From NCBI RefSeq assembly GCF_008933165.1, contig NZ_WBVQ01000001.1, forward strand, positions 1,578,621 to 1,642,620: a DNA stretch of 64,000 nucleotides. The letters are read 5' to 3'. A program made the translations under genes and the position numbers. The notes below the pieces were generated by a model, which saw nothing but the letters and a program-made list of their open reading frames with translations, did no database searches and was not told the origin of the DNA. Below, piece after piece: positions 1 through 7,716 of this stretch; position 1 is the first letter of the stretch; every line of letters starts with the position of its first letter. Source of the DNA: Phaeocystidibacter marisrubri. Its GTDB lineage: Bacteria > Bacteroidota > Bacteroidia > Flavobacteriales > Schleiferiaceae.

Positions 1-1
1 T

Positions 2-1681
2 CTAACATTGTACGTAGCCGCATCAGCAACGGGTATTGACCCAGGCCTAGGTTGGTCGAACAAAGATGCTTTATGGCTCTATGGTTGGTACACCATGCTT
101 GTTTACGTTGCCTCTATTCCTGGTGGATATATCGCTGATAAATTCCTCGGACAGAAAAAGACCGTATTGATTGGTGGTATTCTGCTCTGTTTGGGACACG
201 GTACAATGGCTATCCCACAAGATTGGGCATTCTTCACTGGTCTTATTCTAATCATCTTAGGTGTGGGTGGTCTCAAACCTAACATCTCTACCATGGTTGG
301 TGGCTTGTATCAACAAGGTGATATTCGTCGTGATAGTGGATTTACCATCTTCTACATCGGTATCAACATCGGTGCTTTCCTTTCAAGTATTTCAGTAGGT
401 TTGGTAGCCTATTATTATGGTTGGCACTACGGTTTCGGTCTTGCGGGTATCGGAATGCTTTTAGGCCAAATTGTTTATATGGCGGGTCAAAAGCACTTGA
501 AAGGTGTTGGTGACCACATTGGTTCTTCTGATTCAGGTATTGATCCTGAAATTGCTAAGCGTCCTTTAACTCAAATTGAAAAGGACCGCGTGATTGTTCT
601 CTTGCTATCATTCTTGATTGTAGTTGTATTCTGGGGTGCATTTGAACAAGCCGGTGGTTTGATGAATCTCTATACAGATGCGAAGGTTGATCGTAACATT
701 GGATTGAGTTGGTTACAAGAAATCCCTGCGGCTGTATTCCAGTCTCTAAACGCTGGTTATATCATCATTTTCGGAACACTTGTAGCAGGCTTTTGGGCTT
801 GGCGCAAAAGAACAGGCAAAGAAGCCTCTTCATTATTTAAGATGGCCGTGGGTACCATTATCATGGGTCTAGGTTACATCTTCATGATGTTTGCCAGTAA
901 AGAAGCTTCTGCTGAAGCCTTCGGTAAAGCTGCAATGGTATGGGTATTCCTCGCTTACCTCTTCCACACCATCGGTGAATTATCTACTTCACCAGTTTCC
1001 CTTTCTTTCATCACAAAGTTGGCTCCAGTTAAATATGCATCCATCATGATGGGTATATATTTTGCCGCTACGGGTTTCGGAAACAAGCTAGCAGGTTCGA
1101 TTGGTGAAAGCTCACAACTTGAACCGTACAGCACGGAAATGGTGGCTTCAAAAGAGCAAGTATTCCAGTACACTTCCCAAGACACCATTGAAATTAAAAC
1201 GGTAAATGGGATTGAAGATGTTTATGATTATCCCATCAACTTAGATAAGAACTTCTCTATCAAGACTGAGGTTCGTCTAGCTAACGGTGACATTCAATTC
1301 CAAGACATTTCTTCTGGAGATGACATCAGTGATTTCTTCTCACTCAATGATGAACAGGAAAAAAGACTTCACAACTACCTAGAAGAAGGAAAAGCCGAAG
1401 GCAATGATGTGTATCACGCAAAATTGACTTTTGAGAAGGATAAAGATGCCGTTCAGAAGACAGAAAACATGGGTGATGGCAAGAACTACGGTGTCTCTTT
1501 CGTAATTGAAGAAGAGCAAAGTAATCAAGAATACAAGACCTTCATGTATTTGACCATCTTCACAGTAGCCTTTGGTATTTTGTTGATTCTCTTCTTGAAG
1601 AAACTCAAAAAACTAACCCACGGTGCTGAAGAGGCAGAACGTGATCTCATTGAGGAAGAAGCTGAAGTTATCAGCCACTAA
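2..1681 (+). CDS. POT/PTR2-family proton-dependent peptide transporter, 5' truncated
   Basis: Inner-membrane MFS transporter that takes up di- and tripeptides with protons. The reading frame is open to the left edge, so the first helices and true start are missing. Visible family marks are the PTR2 signature around FYIGINIGAF (about residue 117 of the visible protein), the GGYIADKFLG loop early on, and a FEQAGGLMNLY segment in the second half. At least nine further hydrophobic helices are readable. Unusual is a soluble, acidic insertion of roughly 140 residues (about 375-515) just before the last helix (TIFTVAFGILLILFLKK); compact POT proteins lack it, though Bacteroidota members often have such a region. 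It is followed by a strong terminator, so it ends its transcription unit. Family call is firm; substrate is inferred. Confidence 0.93.
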   Translation, partial: LTLYVAASATGIDPGLGWSNKDALWLYGWYTMLVYVASIPGGYIADKFLGQKKTVLIGGILLCLGHGTMAIPQDWAFFTGLILIILGVGGLKPNISTMVGGLYQQGDIRRDSGFTIFYIGINIGAFLSSISVGLVAYYYGWHYGFGLAGIGMLLGQIVYMAGQKHLKGVGDHIGSSDSGIDPEIAKRPLTQIEKDRVIVLLLSFLIVVVFWGAFEQAGGLMNLYTDAKVDRNIGLSWLQEIPAAVFQSLNAGYIIIFGTLVAGFWAWRKRTGKEASSLFKMAVGTIIMGLGYIFMMFASKEASAEAFGKAAMVWVFLAYLFHTIGELSTSPVSLSFITKLAPVKYASIMMGIYFAATGFGNKLAGSIGESSQLEPYSTEMVASKEQVFQYTSQDTIEIKTVNGIEDVYDYPINLDKNFSIKTEVRLANGDIQFQDISSGDDISDFFSLNDEQEKRLHNYLEEGKAEGNDVYHAKLTFEKDKDAVQKTENMGDGKNYGVSFVIEEEQSNQEYKTFMYLTIFTVAFGILLILFLKKLKKLTHGAEEAERDLIEEEAEVISH

Positions 1682-1705
1682 CTCATTCACGTAAGGATAT
1701 TTCAA

Positions 1706-1740
1706 GCGGGACGTTTACATTAGACGTCCCGCTTTTTTTA
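1706..1740 (+). terminator. Rho-independent terminator after the POT transporter
   Basis: Perfect 9-bp stem GCGGGACGT/ACGTCCCGC (1706-1714 with 1724-1732) followed by a run of seven T. It lies 25 bases after the transporter stop codon. Confidence 0.9.
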
Positions 1741-1764
1741 TTTTAGCACACAAGACCTTTTGAT

Positions 1765-2313
1765 ATGAAGAAGTTACTTTCCATCCTTACTGTTTTCACT
1801 GTGGCCTTTGGCATTAGTTCGTTTGTCATGAAATCTGAAGATGATACCATCAATTGGATGAGCATTGAGGAAGCGGCAGAGGCCAATGAAAACGGCGCCA
1901 ACCTTCCCATCTTTGTAGATGTGTATACCGACTGGTGTGGCTGGTGCAAGCGCTTGGATCAAACCACTTTTAGAGATCCTGCCGTGGTGGCTTACATGAA
2001 CTCCCATTTTCTCAATGTAAAACTAGACGGTGAAGAACGAGATGACATCACCGTTAAGGGGCAAACATTTAAGTACGTAGCCAGTGGAAGACGCGGTTAC
2101 AATGAGCTTCCAGCCACCTTGTTGAACGGAAAACTGAGTTACCCAACCGTTGTATTTCTCAATGCAGATTTAGAGAACTTGAGTCCTGTACCGGGCTACC
2201 GCCAGGCAGGTGAGTTTTTAATTATCGCCAAATTCTTTGGAGACGGAATTTACCTCGAGAAAACTTGGGATGAATACCAAGAGAGTCTTCAAGCAGAAGA
2301 GGCCGCAGAATAA
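1765..2313 (+). CDS. Periplasmic thioredoxin-fold protein
   Basis: A 182-residue exported protein. Residues 1-21 form a signal peptide. The thioredoxin fold follows, with active site C58-G-W-C61 in the context DVYTDWCGWCKRLD, and a cis-proline-type segment LSYPTVVFL around residue 128. The CGWC motif and the long insert before the cis-Pro resemble the DUF255/SoxW-like thioredoxins common in Bacteroidota, which act as thiol-disulfide reductases in the periplasm. It stands alone between a terminator and a convergent gene, so no substrate is suggested by context. The first ATG of the frame gives a good signal peptide and is kept as the start. Confidence 0.85.
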   Translation: MKKLLSILTVFTVAFGISSFVMKSEDDTINWMSIEEAAEANENGANLPIFVDVYTDWCGWCKRLDQTTFRDPAVVAYMNSHFLNVKLDGEERDDITVKGQTFKYVASGRRGYNELPATLLNGKLSYPTVVFLNADLENLSPVPGYRQAGEFLIIAKFFGDGIYLEKTWDEYQESLQAEEAAE

Positions 2314-2325
2314 ATAGAAGGCGAA

Positions 2326-2790
2326 TTATAAAAGCGATTTGAGCTGTTTGAACAACGTACCGTCAGAAATGATAGCGTTCTGCATCAATAGTTGAAACAT
2401 TTCTTGCTCGCGTTCTAAACGATATTTTTTTGATCCTTTGATCAATTCAAAAGCCTTGGACTCCAAGGCTTTTTTCATTTCTAAAGCTGGCATATTTGCG
2501 GGAATGACAGATTCCCCCGTAGACCGAAGAATGATCATCTCCGCCTCCGCATCGTCAAAGCGCGCACTCATCACCTCTCGTTCTGATACGCGTTCCACAT
2601 ACTTTGCTGATGAAAGTACTTTTTCAAAGGCAATATCACTGAACATATCCATCAGCTTATCCGCTGTTTCAATGTCTTCTGATACAATCTTCTTCCAATC
2701 GTCGCCCGTAATGGTATTGGCAGAAAGAAACATGATAAACTCTTCGTGGAGCTCTTCAAACTCTCCTTTAGTTAATCTACGATACTTCAT
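2326..2790 (-). CDS. Conserved hypothetical cytosolic protein (resembles DUF6495)
   Basis: A 154-residue soluble protein without signal peptide or membrane segment, rich in Glu and Lys and probably mostly helical. The opening KYRRLTKGEFEELHEEFI and the overall length resemble a small conserved family of Flavobacteriia that I associate with DUF6495; that assignment is from memory. No catalytic motif is visible. It lies 13 bases upstream of the acr3 start-to-stop block (on the same strand its stop faces the thioredoxin gene) and may be the last gene read through from the arsenic operon, since acr3 ends only 13 bases before its start codon. Function unknown. Confidence 0.75.
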   Translation of the reverse strand: MKYRRLTKGEFEELHEEFIMFLSANTITGDDWKKIVSEDIETADKLMDMFSDIAFEKVLSSAKYVERVSEREVMSARFDDAEAEMIILRSTGESVIPANMPALEMKKALESKAFELIKGSKKYRLEREQEMFQLLMQNAIISDGTLFKQLKSLL

Positions 2791-2803
2791 CCTACAAAGG
2801 TAA

Positions 2804-3838
2804 TCACCCCTCCATTCTAAACCGCTTCTTCAGCCAAAACGATACACGAACCAATAGGATCAGAGCAGGAACTTCTACCAATGGACCTATCACACCAGCA
2901 AAAGCCTGACCGGAATTCAATCCAAAAACGGCAATCGCTACGGCAATAGCCAACTCAAAATTGTTCCCAGCTGCTGTAAAAGCAATCGAAGCCGTTTTGT
3001 CATACTTAGCTCCAAGCATTTTACTCACCACAAAGCCTATCCCAAACATCAATATGAAATAAATCAACAGTGGAATTGCGATGCGAATCACATCCATTGG
3101 AATGTTGACAATTAGCTCACCTTTTAGGGAGAACATTACCACAATGGTGAAGAGTAAAGAGATCAACGTCAATGGCGAGATGGTAGGGATAAATACCTTA
3201 GTGTACCATTCTTCGCCTTTGGCTTTCACCAACGTGGCTCTCGACAAATATCCCAGGGCAAATGGGATTCCTAAGTAAATGAGAACACTTTCAGCAATTT
3301 CCACAATGGTGATATCAACCACAGCACCCTCGAAGCCAAACACAGGCGGTAGAACGGTGATGAATAAATAGGCGTAAAAACTATATGCAAAGACCTGAAA
3401 GAGACTATTCAGAGCGACCAATCCCGCTCCATACTCTGAACTTCCCTCCGCCAAATCATTCCAAACCAACACCATGGCAATGCATCTTGCCAAACCGATG
3501 AGAATCAATCCCACCATATATTCTGGATAATCGTGTAAGAAAATCAAGGCCAACGCAAACATGAGTGTTGGACCTATAAGCCAGTTGAGCACCAAGGATA
3601 GAGAGAGAGTTTTCACATCTCTAAAAACAGAGGGCAAGAGTTTGTAATTCACTTTTGCCAAGGGTGGGTACATCATTACAATGAGTCCGATGGCTATGGG
3701 AATATTGGTAGATCCAACACTGAACGAATCAATTACATCTGGAGTACCCGGAAACAAATATCCAATTCCCACTCCTATAAACATGGCGAGAAATATCCAT
3801 AGGGTCAGGTTGCGGTCTAAGAAACTAAGCTTCTTCAT
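2804..3838 (-). CDS. acr3: ACR3-family arsenite efflux permease
   Basis: Inner-membrane protein of 344 residues with about ten hydrophobic helices, the normal size for the ACR3 branch of the BART superfamily. It exports arsenite [As(OH)3 / Sb(III)] using the proton gradient. Typical blocks are the [10 protein letters not shown] region, [18 protein letters not shown] with the conserved Cys of TM4 implicated in arsenite translocation, and [17 protein letters not shown] near the C-terminus. The gene starts 5 bases after the arsC stop, so arsR-arsC-acr3 form one operon. Family assignment is strong from these motifs plus context. Confidence 0.95.
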   Translation of the reverse strand: MKKLSFLDRNLTLWIFLAMFIGVGIGYLFPGTPDVIDSFSVGSTNIPIAIGLIVMMYPPLAKVNYKLLPSVFRDVKTLSLSLVLNWLIGPTLMFALALIFLHDYPEYMVGLILIGLARCIAMVLVWNDLAEGSSEYGAGLVALNSLFQVFAYSFYAYLFITVLPPVFGFEGAVVDITIVEIAESVLIYLGIPFALGYLSRATLVKAKGEEWYTKVFIPTISPLTLISLLFTIVVMFSLKGELIVNIPMDVIRIAIPLLIYFILMFGIGFVVSKMLGAKYDKTASIAFTAAGNNFELAIAVAIAVFGLNSGQAFAGVIGPLVEVPALILLVRVSFWLKKRFRMEG

Positions 3839-3843
3839 GTAGA

Positions 3844-4458
3844 TTAAATATGAAGATTTGAAAAGATAAACTTGAGTTGAGCTGCAATTTGAAGCGAACG
3901 CTCTACATAACCAGAAACGGCCTGATCGGTGTTGTCGAAAACCTTGGGATCATCAAACGTAAACTTTATTCGAGCCGATGCTTCAGGAATGTAAGGACAA
4001 TTTTCATCCGCATCTGAGCATGTCATTAATGCGATGAAGGAGTCCACTCCCGCTTCATCATACTTCTTCGAATACATCTTCAATCCCTTCACTTCAGGAG
4101 AAAAGGATACACGTACGATAGGATTGTCGGCTTGGTCTTCTGTTTCAACTATAAACCCAGATTGTTGCAATGCCTTTTGAGCGTTCACATGAAAGGCTGT
4201 TTTTTCGCTCCCTCCAGAAAAGCAAACTACAGAAATATCGTAATACACCGCCAAAGCCTGGGCCCAAGCCTGAGCCAGCTGACTTCTTCTGGAATTGTGG
4301 GTACAGATGAAGTTGAGATTCACCTTCTCCCCACTGTCCAATTGCTCTTGAATTCTCGCCGTGATTGCACGCAATAGCGCTTTCCTCTCTTCACTAAAAT
4401 CGAATTTCAATGCGCGCATCGACTGTTCTAGTTCATGGTATAAATGCATCAGCAACAA
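3844..4458 (-). CDS. arsC: Arsenate reductase, low-molecular-weight phosphatase type, with N-terminal extension
   Basis: Reduces arsenate to arsenite for export by the adjacent ACR3. The phosphatase loop CTHNSRR (C52 to R58, CX5R) matches the LMW-PTP-like ArsC class, and the [14 protein letters not shown] segment supplies the further redox cysteines used in the thioredoxin-coupled mechanism. At 204 residues it is longer than the ~130-residue Bacillus ArsC, with about 45 extra N-terminal residues that look helical. Its start codon overlaps the arsR stop region (positions 4449-4458 shared), which suggests translational coupling. Two thioredoxins and TrxB elsewhere in the window could recycle it; that link is inference. 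Confidence 0.9.
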   Translation of the reverse strand: MLLMHLYHELEQSMRALKFDFSEERKALLRAITARIQEQLDSGEKVNLNFICTHNSRRSQLAQAWAQALAVYYDISVVCFSGGSEKTAFHVNAQKALQQSGFIVETEDQADNPIVRVSFSPEVKGLKMYSKKYDEAGVDSFIALMTCSDADENCPYIPEASARIKFTFDDPKVFDNTDQAVSGYVERSLQIAAQLKFIFSNLHI

Positions 4459-4781
4459 GTGGTATTAAAGTCGTTCAATTCCGTAAGAAAGCCACCGAGG
4501 GTGGAACGGTACATCTCCCAGGCTTCAACATCCAAACAGTAGCAAGTATTCACTCCTGAAATAGTTCCTTTCACAAGCCCCGCCTTCTTCAACTCGTTCA
4601 AATGCTGACTCACCGTAGACTGTGCTAAGCCCAGTTCTGCAACCAAATCCTTGTTCACACAATCTTTAGCATTCACTAAAAAACTGAGAATGGCCACCCG
4701 AGCTGGATGCGCGATCACCTTGGCCATTGCAGCAATCTGGTTCTGCTCTTCTGTAAACAATTCGCCCTTCGTCGTTCCCAT
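4449..4781 (-). CDS. arsR: ArsR/SmtB-family repressor of the arsenic operon
   Basis: A 110-residue winged-helix repressor. The HTH is about residues 44-70 (VAELGLAQSTVSQHLNELKKAG) followed by the wing. The classical ELCVCDL arsenic site in the recognition helix is absent: that helix has DLVAELG instead. The available cysteines are C41, C80/C82 in the wing (NTCYC) and a C-terminal CysCys pair (109-110), so As(III) is probably bound by a different set, as happens in other ArsR subtypes. It is the first gene of the operon and an inverted repeat sits immediately upstream, so it probably represses itself and the downstream genes. Confidence 0.9.
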   Translation of the reverse strand: MGTTKGELFTEEQNQIAAMAKVIAHPARVAILSFLVNAKDCVNKDLVAELGLAQSTVSQHLNELKKAGLVKGTISGVNTCYCLDVEAWEMYRSTLGGFLTELNDFNTTCC

Positions 4782-4791
4782 GACTTTATAA

Positions 4792-4815
4792 ATTCATCGC
4801 AATTTTACGATGAAT
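4792..4815 (-). promoter_or_regulatory. Probable ArsR operator overlapping the ars promoter
   Basis: Perfect 8-bp inverted repeat ATTCATCG (4792-4799) and CGATGAAT (4808-4815) separated by 8 bases, 10 bases upstream of the arsR ATG. On the minus strand the spacer reads TAAAATTG, one base off the Bacteroidota -7 consensus TAnnTTTG, so repressor binding would cover the promoter box. Confidence 0.7.
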
Positions 4816-4867
4816 ATCGAAATTGACCATCACCTGAACATTAATTTCGAAAGAGGGGCACAAAAAA

Positions 4868-4895
4868 AGCCGAAGAGATATCTTCGGCTTTTCAT
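4868..4895 (-). terminator. Terminator of the Asp-box T9SS gene
   Basis: 9-bp stem AGCCGAAGA/TCTTCGGCT (4868-4876 with 4881-4889), loop GATA, followed on the minus strand by seven T. It lies just after the stop of the gene at 4912-6660; the shorter T run on the plus strand gives only weak activity in that direction. Confidence 0.85.
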
Positions 4896-4911
4896 AAATG
4901 GCGGTGATGTT

Positions 4912-6660
4912 TTAGTGAATCACGTGAACTTTTCGCATATACTGAGCACCATTGCTCGACTCAAATAGAATCACATAAGCACCTTCACTCCAATCCGCAG
5001 AAGGAATAGTAACCGTATTCATGCCTGTACTATACGACACTTCCGATTGCGCTACTTCTTGCCCTGTGAGGTTGTAGACGCGATATGAAATATCCCCTGA
5101 CTGTAAGGCATCTACCGTGAATCGAATCTCATTATTAGAAGGATTTGGATAAGCCCCACTGACACTGAAATTAGGAGTAAGCGCACTGTATTCGCTCACA
5201 CCGATAGAATTACAAACATCTACAACCGCTACATAGGCGATAGGTACACCATTTCGTCCATCTACCCACGTTGTAAAGAGTTTACAACCCATCATTACCG
5301 AACGGTTGTAATCACCAAAGAAAGACTGTATACCAAATGAGCTGAAATTCGTACTTCCTGAAGAAAGTGTAGCGGAATCAGTAAAGCTTACGCCGAGATC
5401 ATCAGAAATGGCATAGCGATAATTAGACACCTTATTGGAGTTGACATCATAGTACGAGATACAAACCCGGTTGCGACTAGCTGCGACAGTTGGCATAAAT
5501 GGATTGCGACCTGCAAGAGATACACTTAAATCAGTAGGTGTGCTCCAAGTCTGACCTCCATCTGTTGATCTAGAATAGTATGAATCGAATTGTCCACCGG
5601 TAAAATCACTCCAAACGAGATGCAAATTACCCGCAGAATCAATGGCTAGGTTTGTTGCTGCATTTTCTCTACCATGCACAATACCACCACCTCCAAACAC
5701 ATTCACACCTTGAGCGACAACCACAGGAGTACTGAAAGTTTGCGCGCCATCTGTAGAAGAAGCAAACTTAATCTGATTGTTCGCCACATCTACAAAGGAC
5801 ACATTCACATTGCCATTCTTCTGATTGACAATCACATTTCCGAACTGGGTAGATCCTGTATCCGCATATCCAGCTCGAACAAAAGTATTTGTTCCCGGTG
5901 TCATCTTGCTCACTACCATTCCTTCATTGGCCATGGCACTTGTAGCATGAGGTATATAGTAGGTTGTACAGTAAACAGTACCATTATTTGGACCACCACT
6001 TCTGTCGACATCAAACCACTGACGGTCGAAAATCCCATCACCAAATTCAGCAATCCCACTAATTCCACCGCCATTCAACAGAAATGCTCCCTCACCGATC
6101 AAGGTAGTACCTTGGGTTGTCCAAGTCGCTCCGCCGTCCGTCGATTTCGCCCAGAACATTCGCATGTAAGCAGTGTCCATTCGGCTTGGATTAAAGGTTA
6201 AGTAAATCCAACTGAAATACGCATTGCCCAGCGCATCGTATTCAAAGACGGGATCACCTCCCCCCGCAATGTTCTGTCCGGGATAATTCTGACTGAGCAA
6301 TCCCGGAGAATCGAAACTGCTTTTCGTCCACGATGAACCTCCGTCATTGCTATAGTAGATTGGAAAACTAAGTGCAACTGAATCCAACATGAAACTGGTA
6401 ACCAAGTTATTTGGATTGGTTGGATTGACAGCAATAGATATCTCCGCGCCTCGGCGATTACTCGCTCCATTTATTCTTTTTTCACCGGAACCCGCCTCGA
6501 TACCAGCGTTCTCCATGAGATTGTATTCCGCATTACGCGATTCAATCTTCTCCTCATAGATATGCTCAATTACTCGCTCGGTACTAGGTGATAATTGGGC
6601 GAAGAGTGGAGCCGACACAACGGTGCCGATCCACATTAACTTGTAGTGTAATTTCTTCAT
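4912..6660 (-). CDS. Secreted Asp-box (BNR/sialidase-fold) protein with T9SS type A sorting domain
   Basis: A 582-residue secreted protein. Residues 1-21 are a signal peptide (cut after APLFAQ). The body is a beta-propeller with Asp-box repeats of the form S-x-D-G-G-x-T/S-W, visible as NDGGSSWTKS (~107), STDGGATWTTQ (~172) and STDGGQTWSTP (~365), plus a later degenerate one. Such repeats occur in sialidases and other exo-glycosidases and in non-enzymatic propellers; the sialidase Arg triad cannot be confirmed by eye, so enzyme activity is not claimed. The last ~80 residues (PNPSNNEIRF ... MRKVHVIH) are a T9SS type A C-terminal domain, so it is probably exported and anchored or released at the cell surface. 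A lipoprotein gene lies just upstream on the same strand. Confidence 0.88.
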   Translation of the reverse strand: MKKLHYKLMWIGTVVSAPLFAQLSPSTERVIEHIYEEKIESRNAEYNLMENAGIEAGSGEKRINGASNRRGAEISIAVNPTNPNNLVTSFMLDSVALSFPIYYSNDGGSSWTKSSFDSPGLLSQNYPGQNIAGGGDPVFEYDALGNAYFSWIYLTFNPSRMDTAYMRMFWAKSTDGGATWTTQGTTLIGEGAFLLNGGGISGIAEFGDGIFDRQWFDVDRSGGPNNGTVYCTTYYIPHATSAMANEGMVVSKMTPGTNTFVRAGYADTGSTQFGNVIVNQKNGNVNVSFVDVANNQIKFASSTDGAQTFSTPVVVAQGVNVFGGGGIVHGRENAATNLAIDSAGNLHLVWSDFTGGQFDSYYSRSTDGGQTWSTPTDLSVSLAGRNPFMPTVAASRNRVCISYYDVNSNKVSNYRYAISDDLGVSFTDSATLSSGSTNFSSFGIQSFFGDYNRSVMMGCKLFTTWVDGRNGVPIAYVAVVDVCNSIGVSEYSALTPNFSVSGAYPNPSNNEIRFTVDALQSGDISYRVYNLTGQEVAQSEVSYSTGMNTVTIPSADWSEGAYVILFESSNGAQYMRKVHVIH

Positions 6661-6666
6661 TGTTAA

Positions 6667-6975
6667 TTATTTTGAAGTATCCAGACCTCTATTCATTGTT
6701 TTTTCCTGAAGCAATCGATCCAAGATTTTCCTTCTGAGGCTATCCATTTCGGCAGGTTCTGCTGGAGTAGTAATTTCATCACCCACTACCTCGCTTACAG
6801 AATCTACCACGGGCATTTCTTTCTCCTCTTTCTCCTCCTTTTCCATCGGCACCTCCTCCATTTCAAATACTTCTTCTGAAGTTGTTTTCTCTAAAGGAGC
6901 GGAGTCTGAAGGCGAGCAAGAAATCAATGCACTGAGGAACACAGACATCAAAACTGGAACAAAAGCGTTTTTCAT
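6667..6975 (-). CDS. Small acidic lipoprotein
   Basis: A 102-residue protein starting at the ATG at 6975, which gives a good lipoprotein signal ending in the lipobox LISC; an in-frame ATG 51 bases further upstream would spoil it. After the lipidated Cys there is a Ser/Pro linker, a run of Glu/Lys (EEKEEKE) and a basic C-terminal helix. No known domain is recognised. It ends 6 bases before the Asp-box T9SS gene and is probably cotranscribed with it. Function unknown. Confidence 0.7.
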   Translation of the reverse strand: MKNAFVPVLMSVFLSALISCSPSDSAPLEKTTSEEVFEMEEVPMEKEEKEEKEMPVVDSVSEVVGDEITTPAEPAEMDSLRRKILDRLLQEKTMNRGLDTSK

Positions 6976-7096
6976 GGTGAATAGAAGATTATTTTGAGGT
7001 GGTAAATTACAAAGACTCAACATCAATTGACGTCACTAAATACTGAAAGTGATGTACATCAAAGTGGAAGGAATAGCAATTCTTCCACTGGGAGCG

Positions 7097-7104
7097 TACC
7101 TTTG
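7097..7104 (+). promoter_or_regulatory. Bacteroidota -7 promoter box
   Basis: TACCTTTG matches TAnnTTTG exactly. It is only 18 bases from the TTG start of the next gene, with AAGGAG (7106-7111) between, so the leader would be very short. Confidence 0.6.
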
Positions 7105-7121
7105 TAAGGAGAAATTGCCCC

Positions 7122-7667
7122 TTGAAAAGACAGATTCTTTCCATAGTACTCCTAATCGCGTTCGCAGCACCTGCAGCTGTGAGCTATCTCTACTTAAAAT
7201 CTCGGCAAAGAGAGGTAAAAAGAGAAGTAAAGCGAATGATGCTCGCGGGTATGGATGAGTCTGAGTTGGTTCACTTATCCTTTTCAAAGAGAGAAGCAGA
7301 AGATCTGAAGTGGGAACACGCTACAGAATTTGAGTGGAACCAAACGATGTACGATGTGGTTCGCAGCTCTAACCAAGGGGATAGTGTGTACTACGTTTGT
7401 TACCGAGATGAGGCGGAGAGTAAACTCAAGAGGCAATTGGCCACACTGCTCATCGATATTCACAAAAAAGATCCCACTCAGCAAGATCAATTAGTACTGA
7501 TAAAGGATTTTTACTCCTCTCTTTACAAGGATAATTTTACCGTTCAATTCACGCAGCCTCTGTCGTTGAGTTCAACTCATAATACGGCATACGCGATGCA
7601 CCTTTCAAGTGGTCACATCAACATTTGTAGCCCTCCTCCTCTGTTCGTAGCAACCTGCCAATCCTAA
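7122..7667 (+). CDS. Hypothetical single-TM protein upstream of the heme-type TonB receptor
   Basis: A 181-residue protein from a TTG start preceded by AAGGAG at a suitable distance. An N-terminal hydrophobic segment (QILSIVLLIAFAAPAAVSYLYL) is followed by a basic, then soluble periplasmic region with alternating charged residues. No family is recognised. It ends 49 bases before the receptor gene, and a -7 box sits immediately upstream, so the two are likely cotranscribed. The C-terminus (SPPPLFVATCQS) is unusual in carrying two Cys. An accessory role in the uptake system is inference from position only. Confidence 0.6.
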   Translation: MKRQILSIVLLIAFAAPAAVSYLYLKSRQREVKREVKRMMLAGMDESELVHLSFSKREAEDLKWEHATEFEWNQTMYDVVRSSNQGDSVYYVCYRDEAESKLKRQLATLLIDIHKKDPTQQDQLVLIKDFYSSLYKDNFTVQFTQPLSLSSTHNTAYAMHLSSGHINICSPPPLFVATCQS

Positions 7668-7716
7668 GCATGTTGTATCTCCATCTCTGGAGAAATTTGA
7701 ACAGAATAAATCAATC

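Noticed and set aside
4912..6660. Sialidase (neuraminidase) as a firm call
   Set aside because: Asp-box repeats are clear but the catalytic Arg triad, Tyr and Glu could not be identified by eye; other propeller proteins share the repeats.
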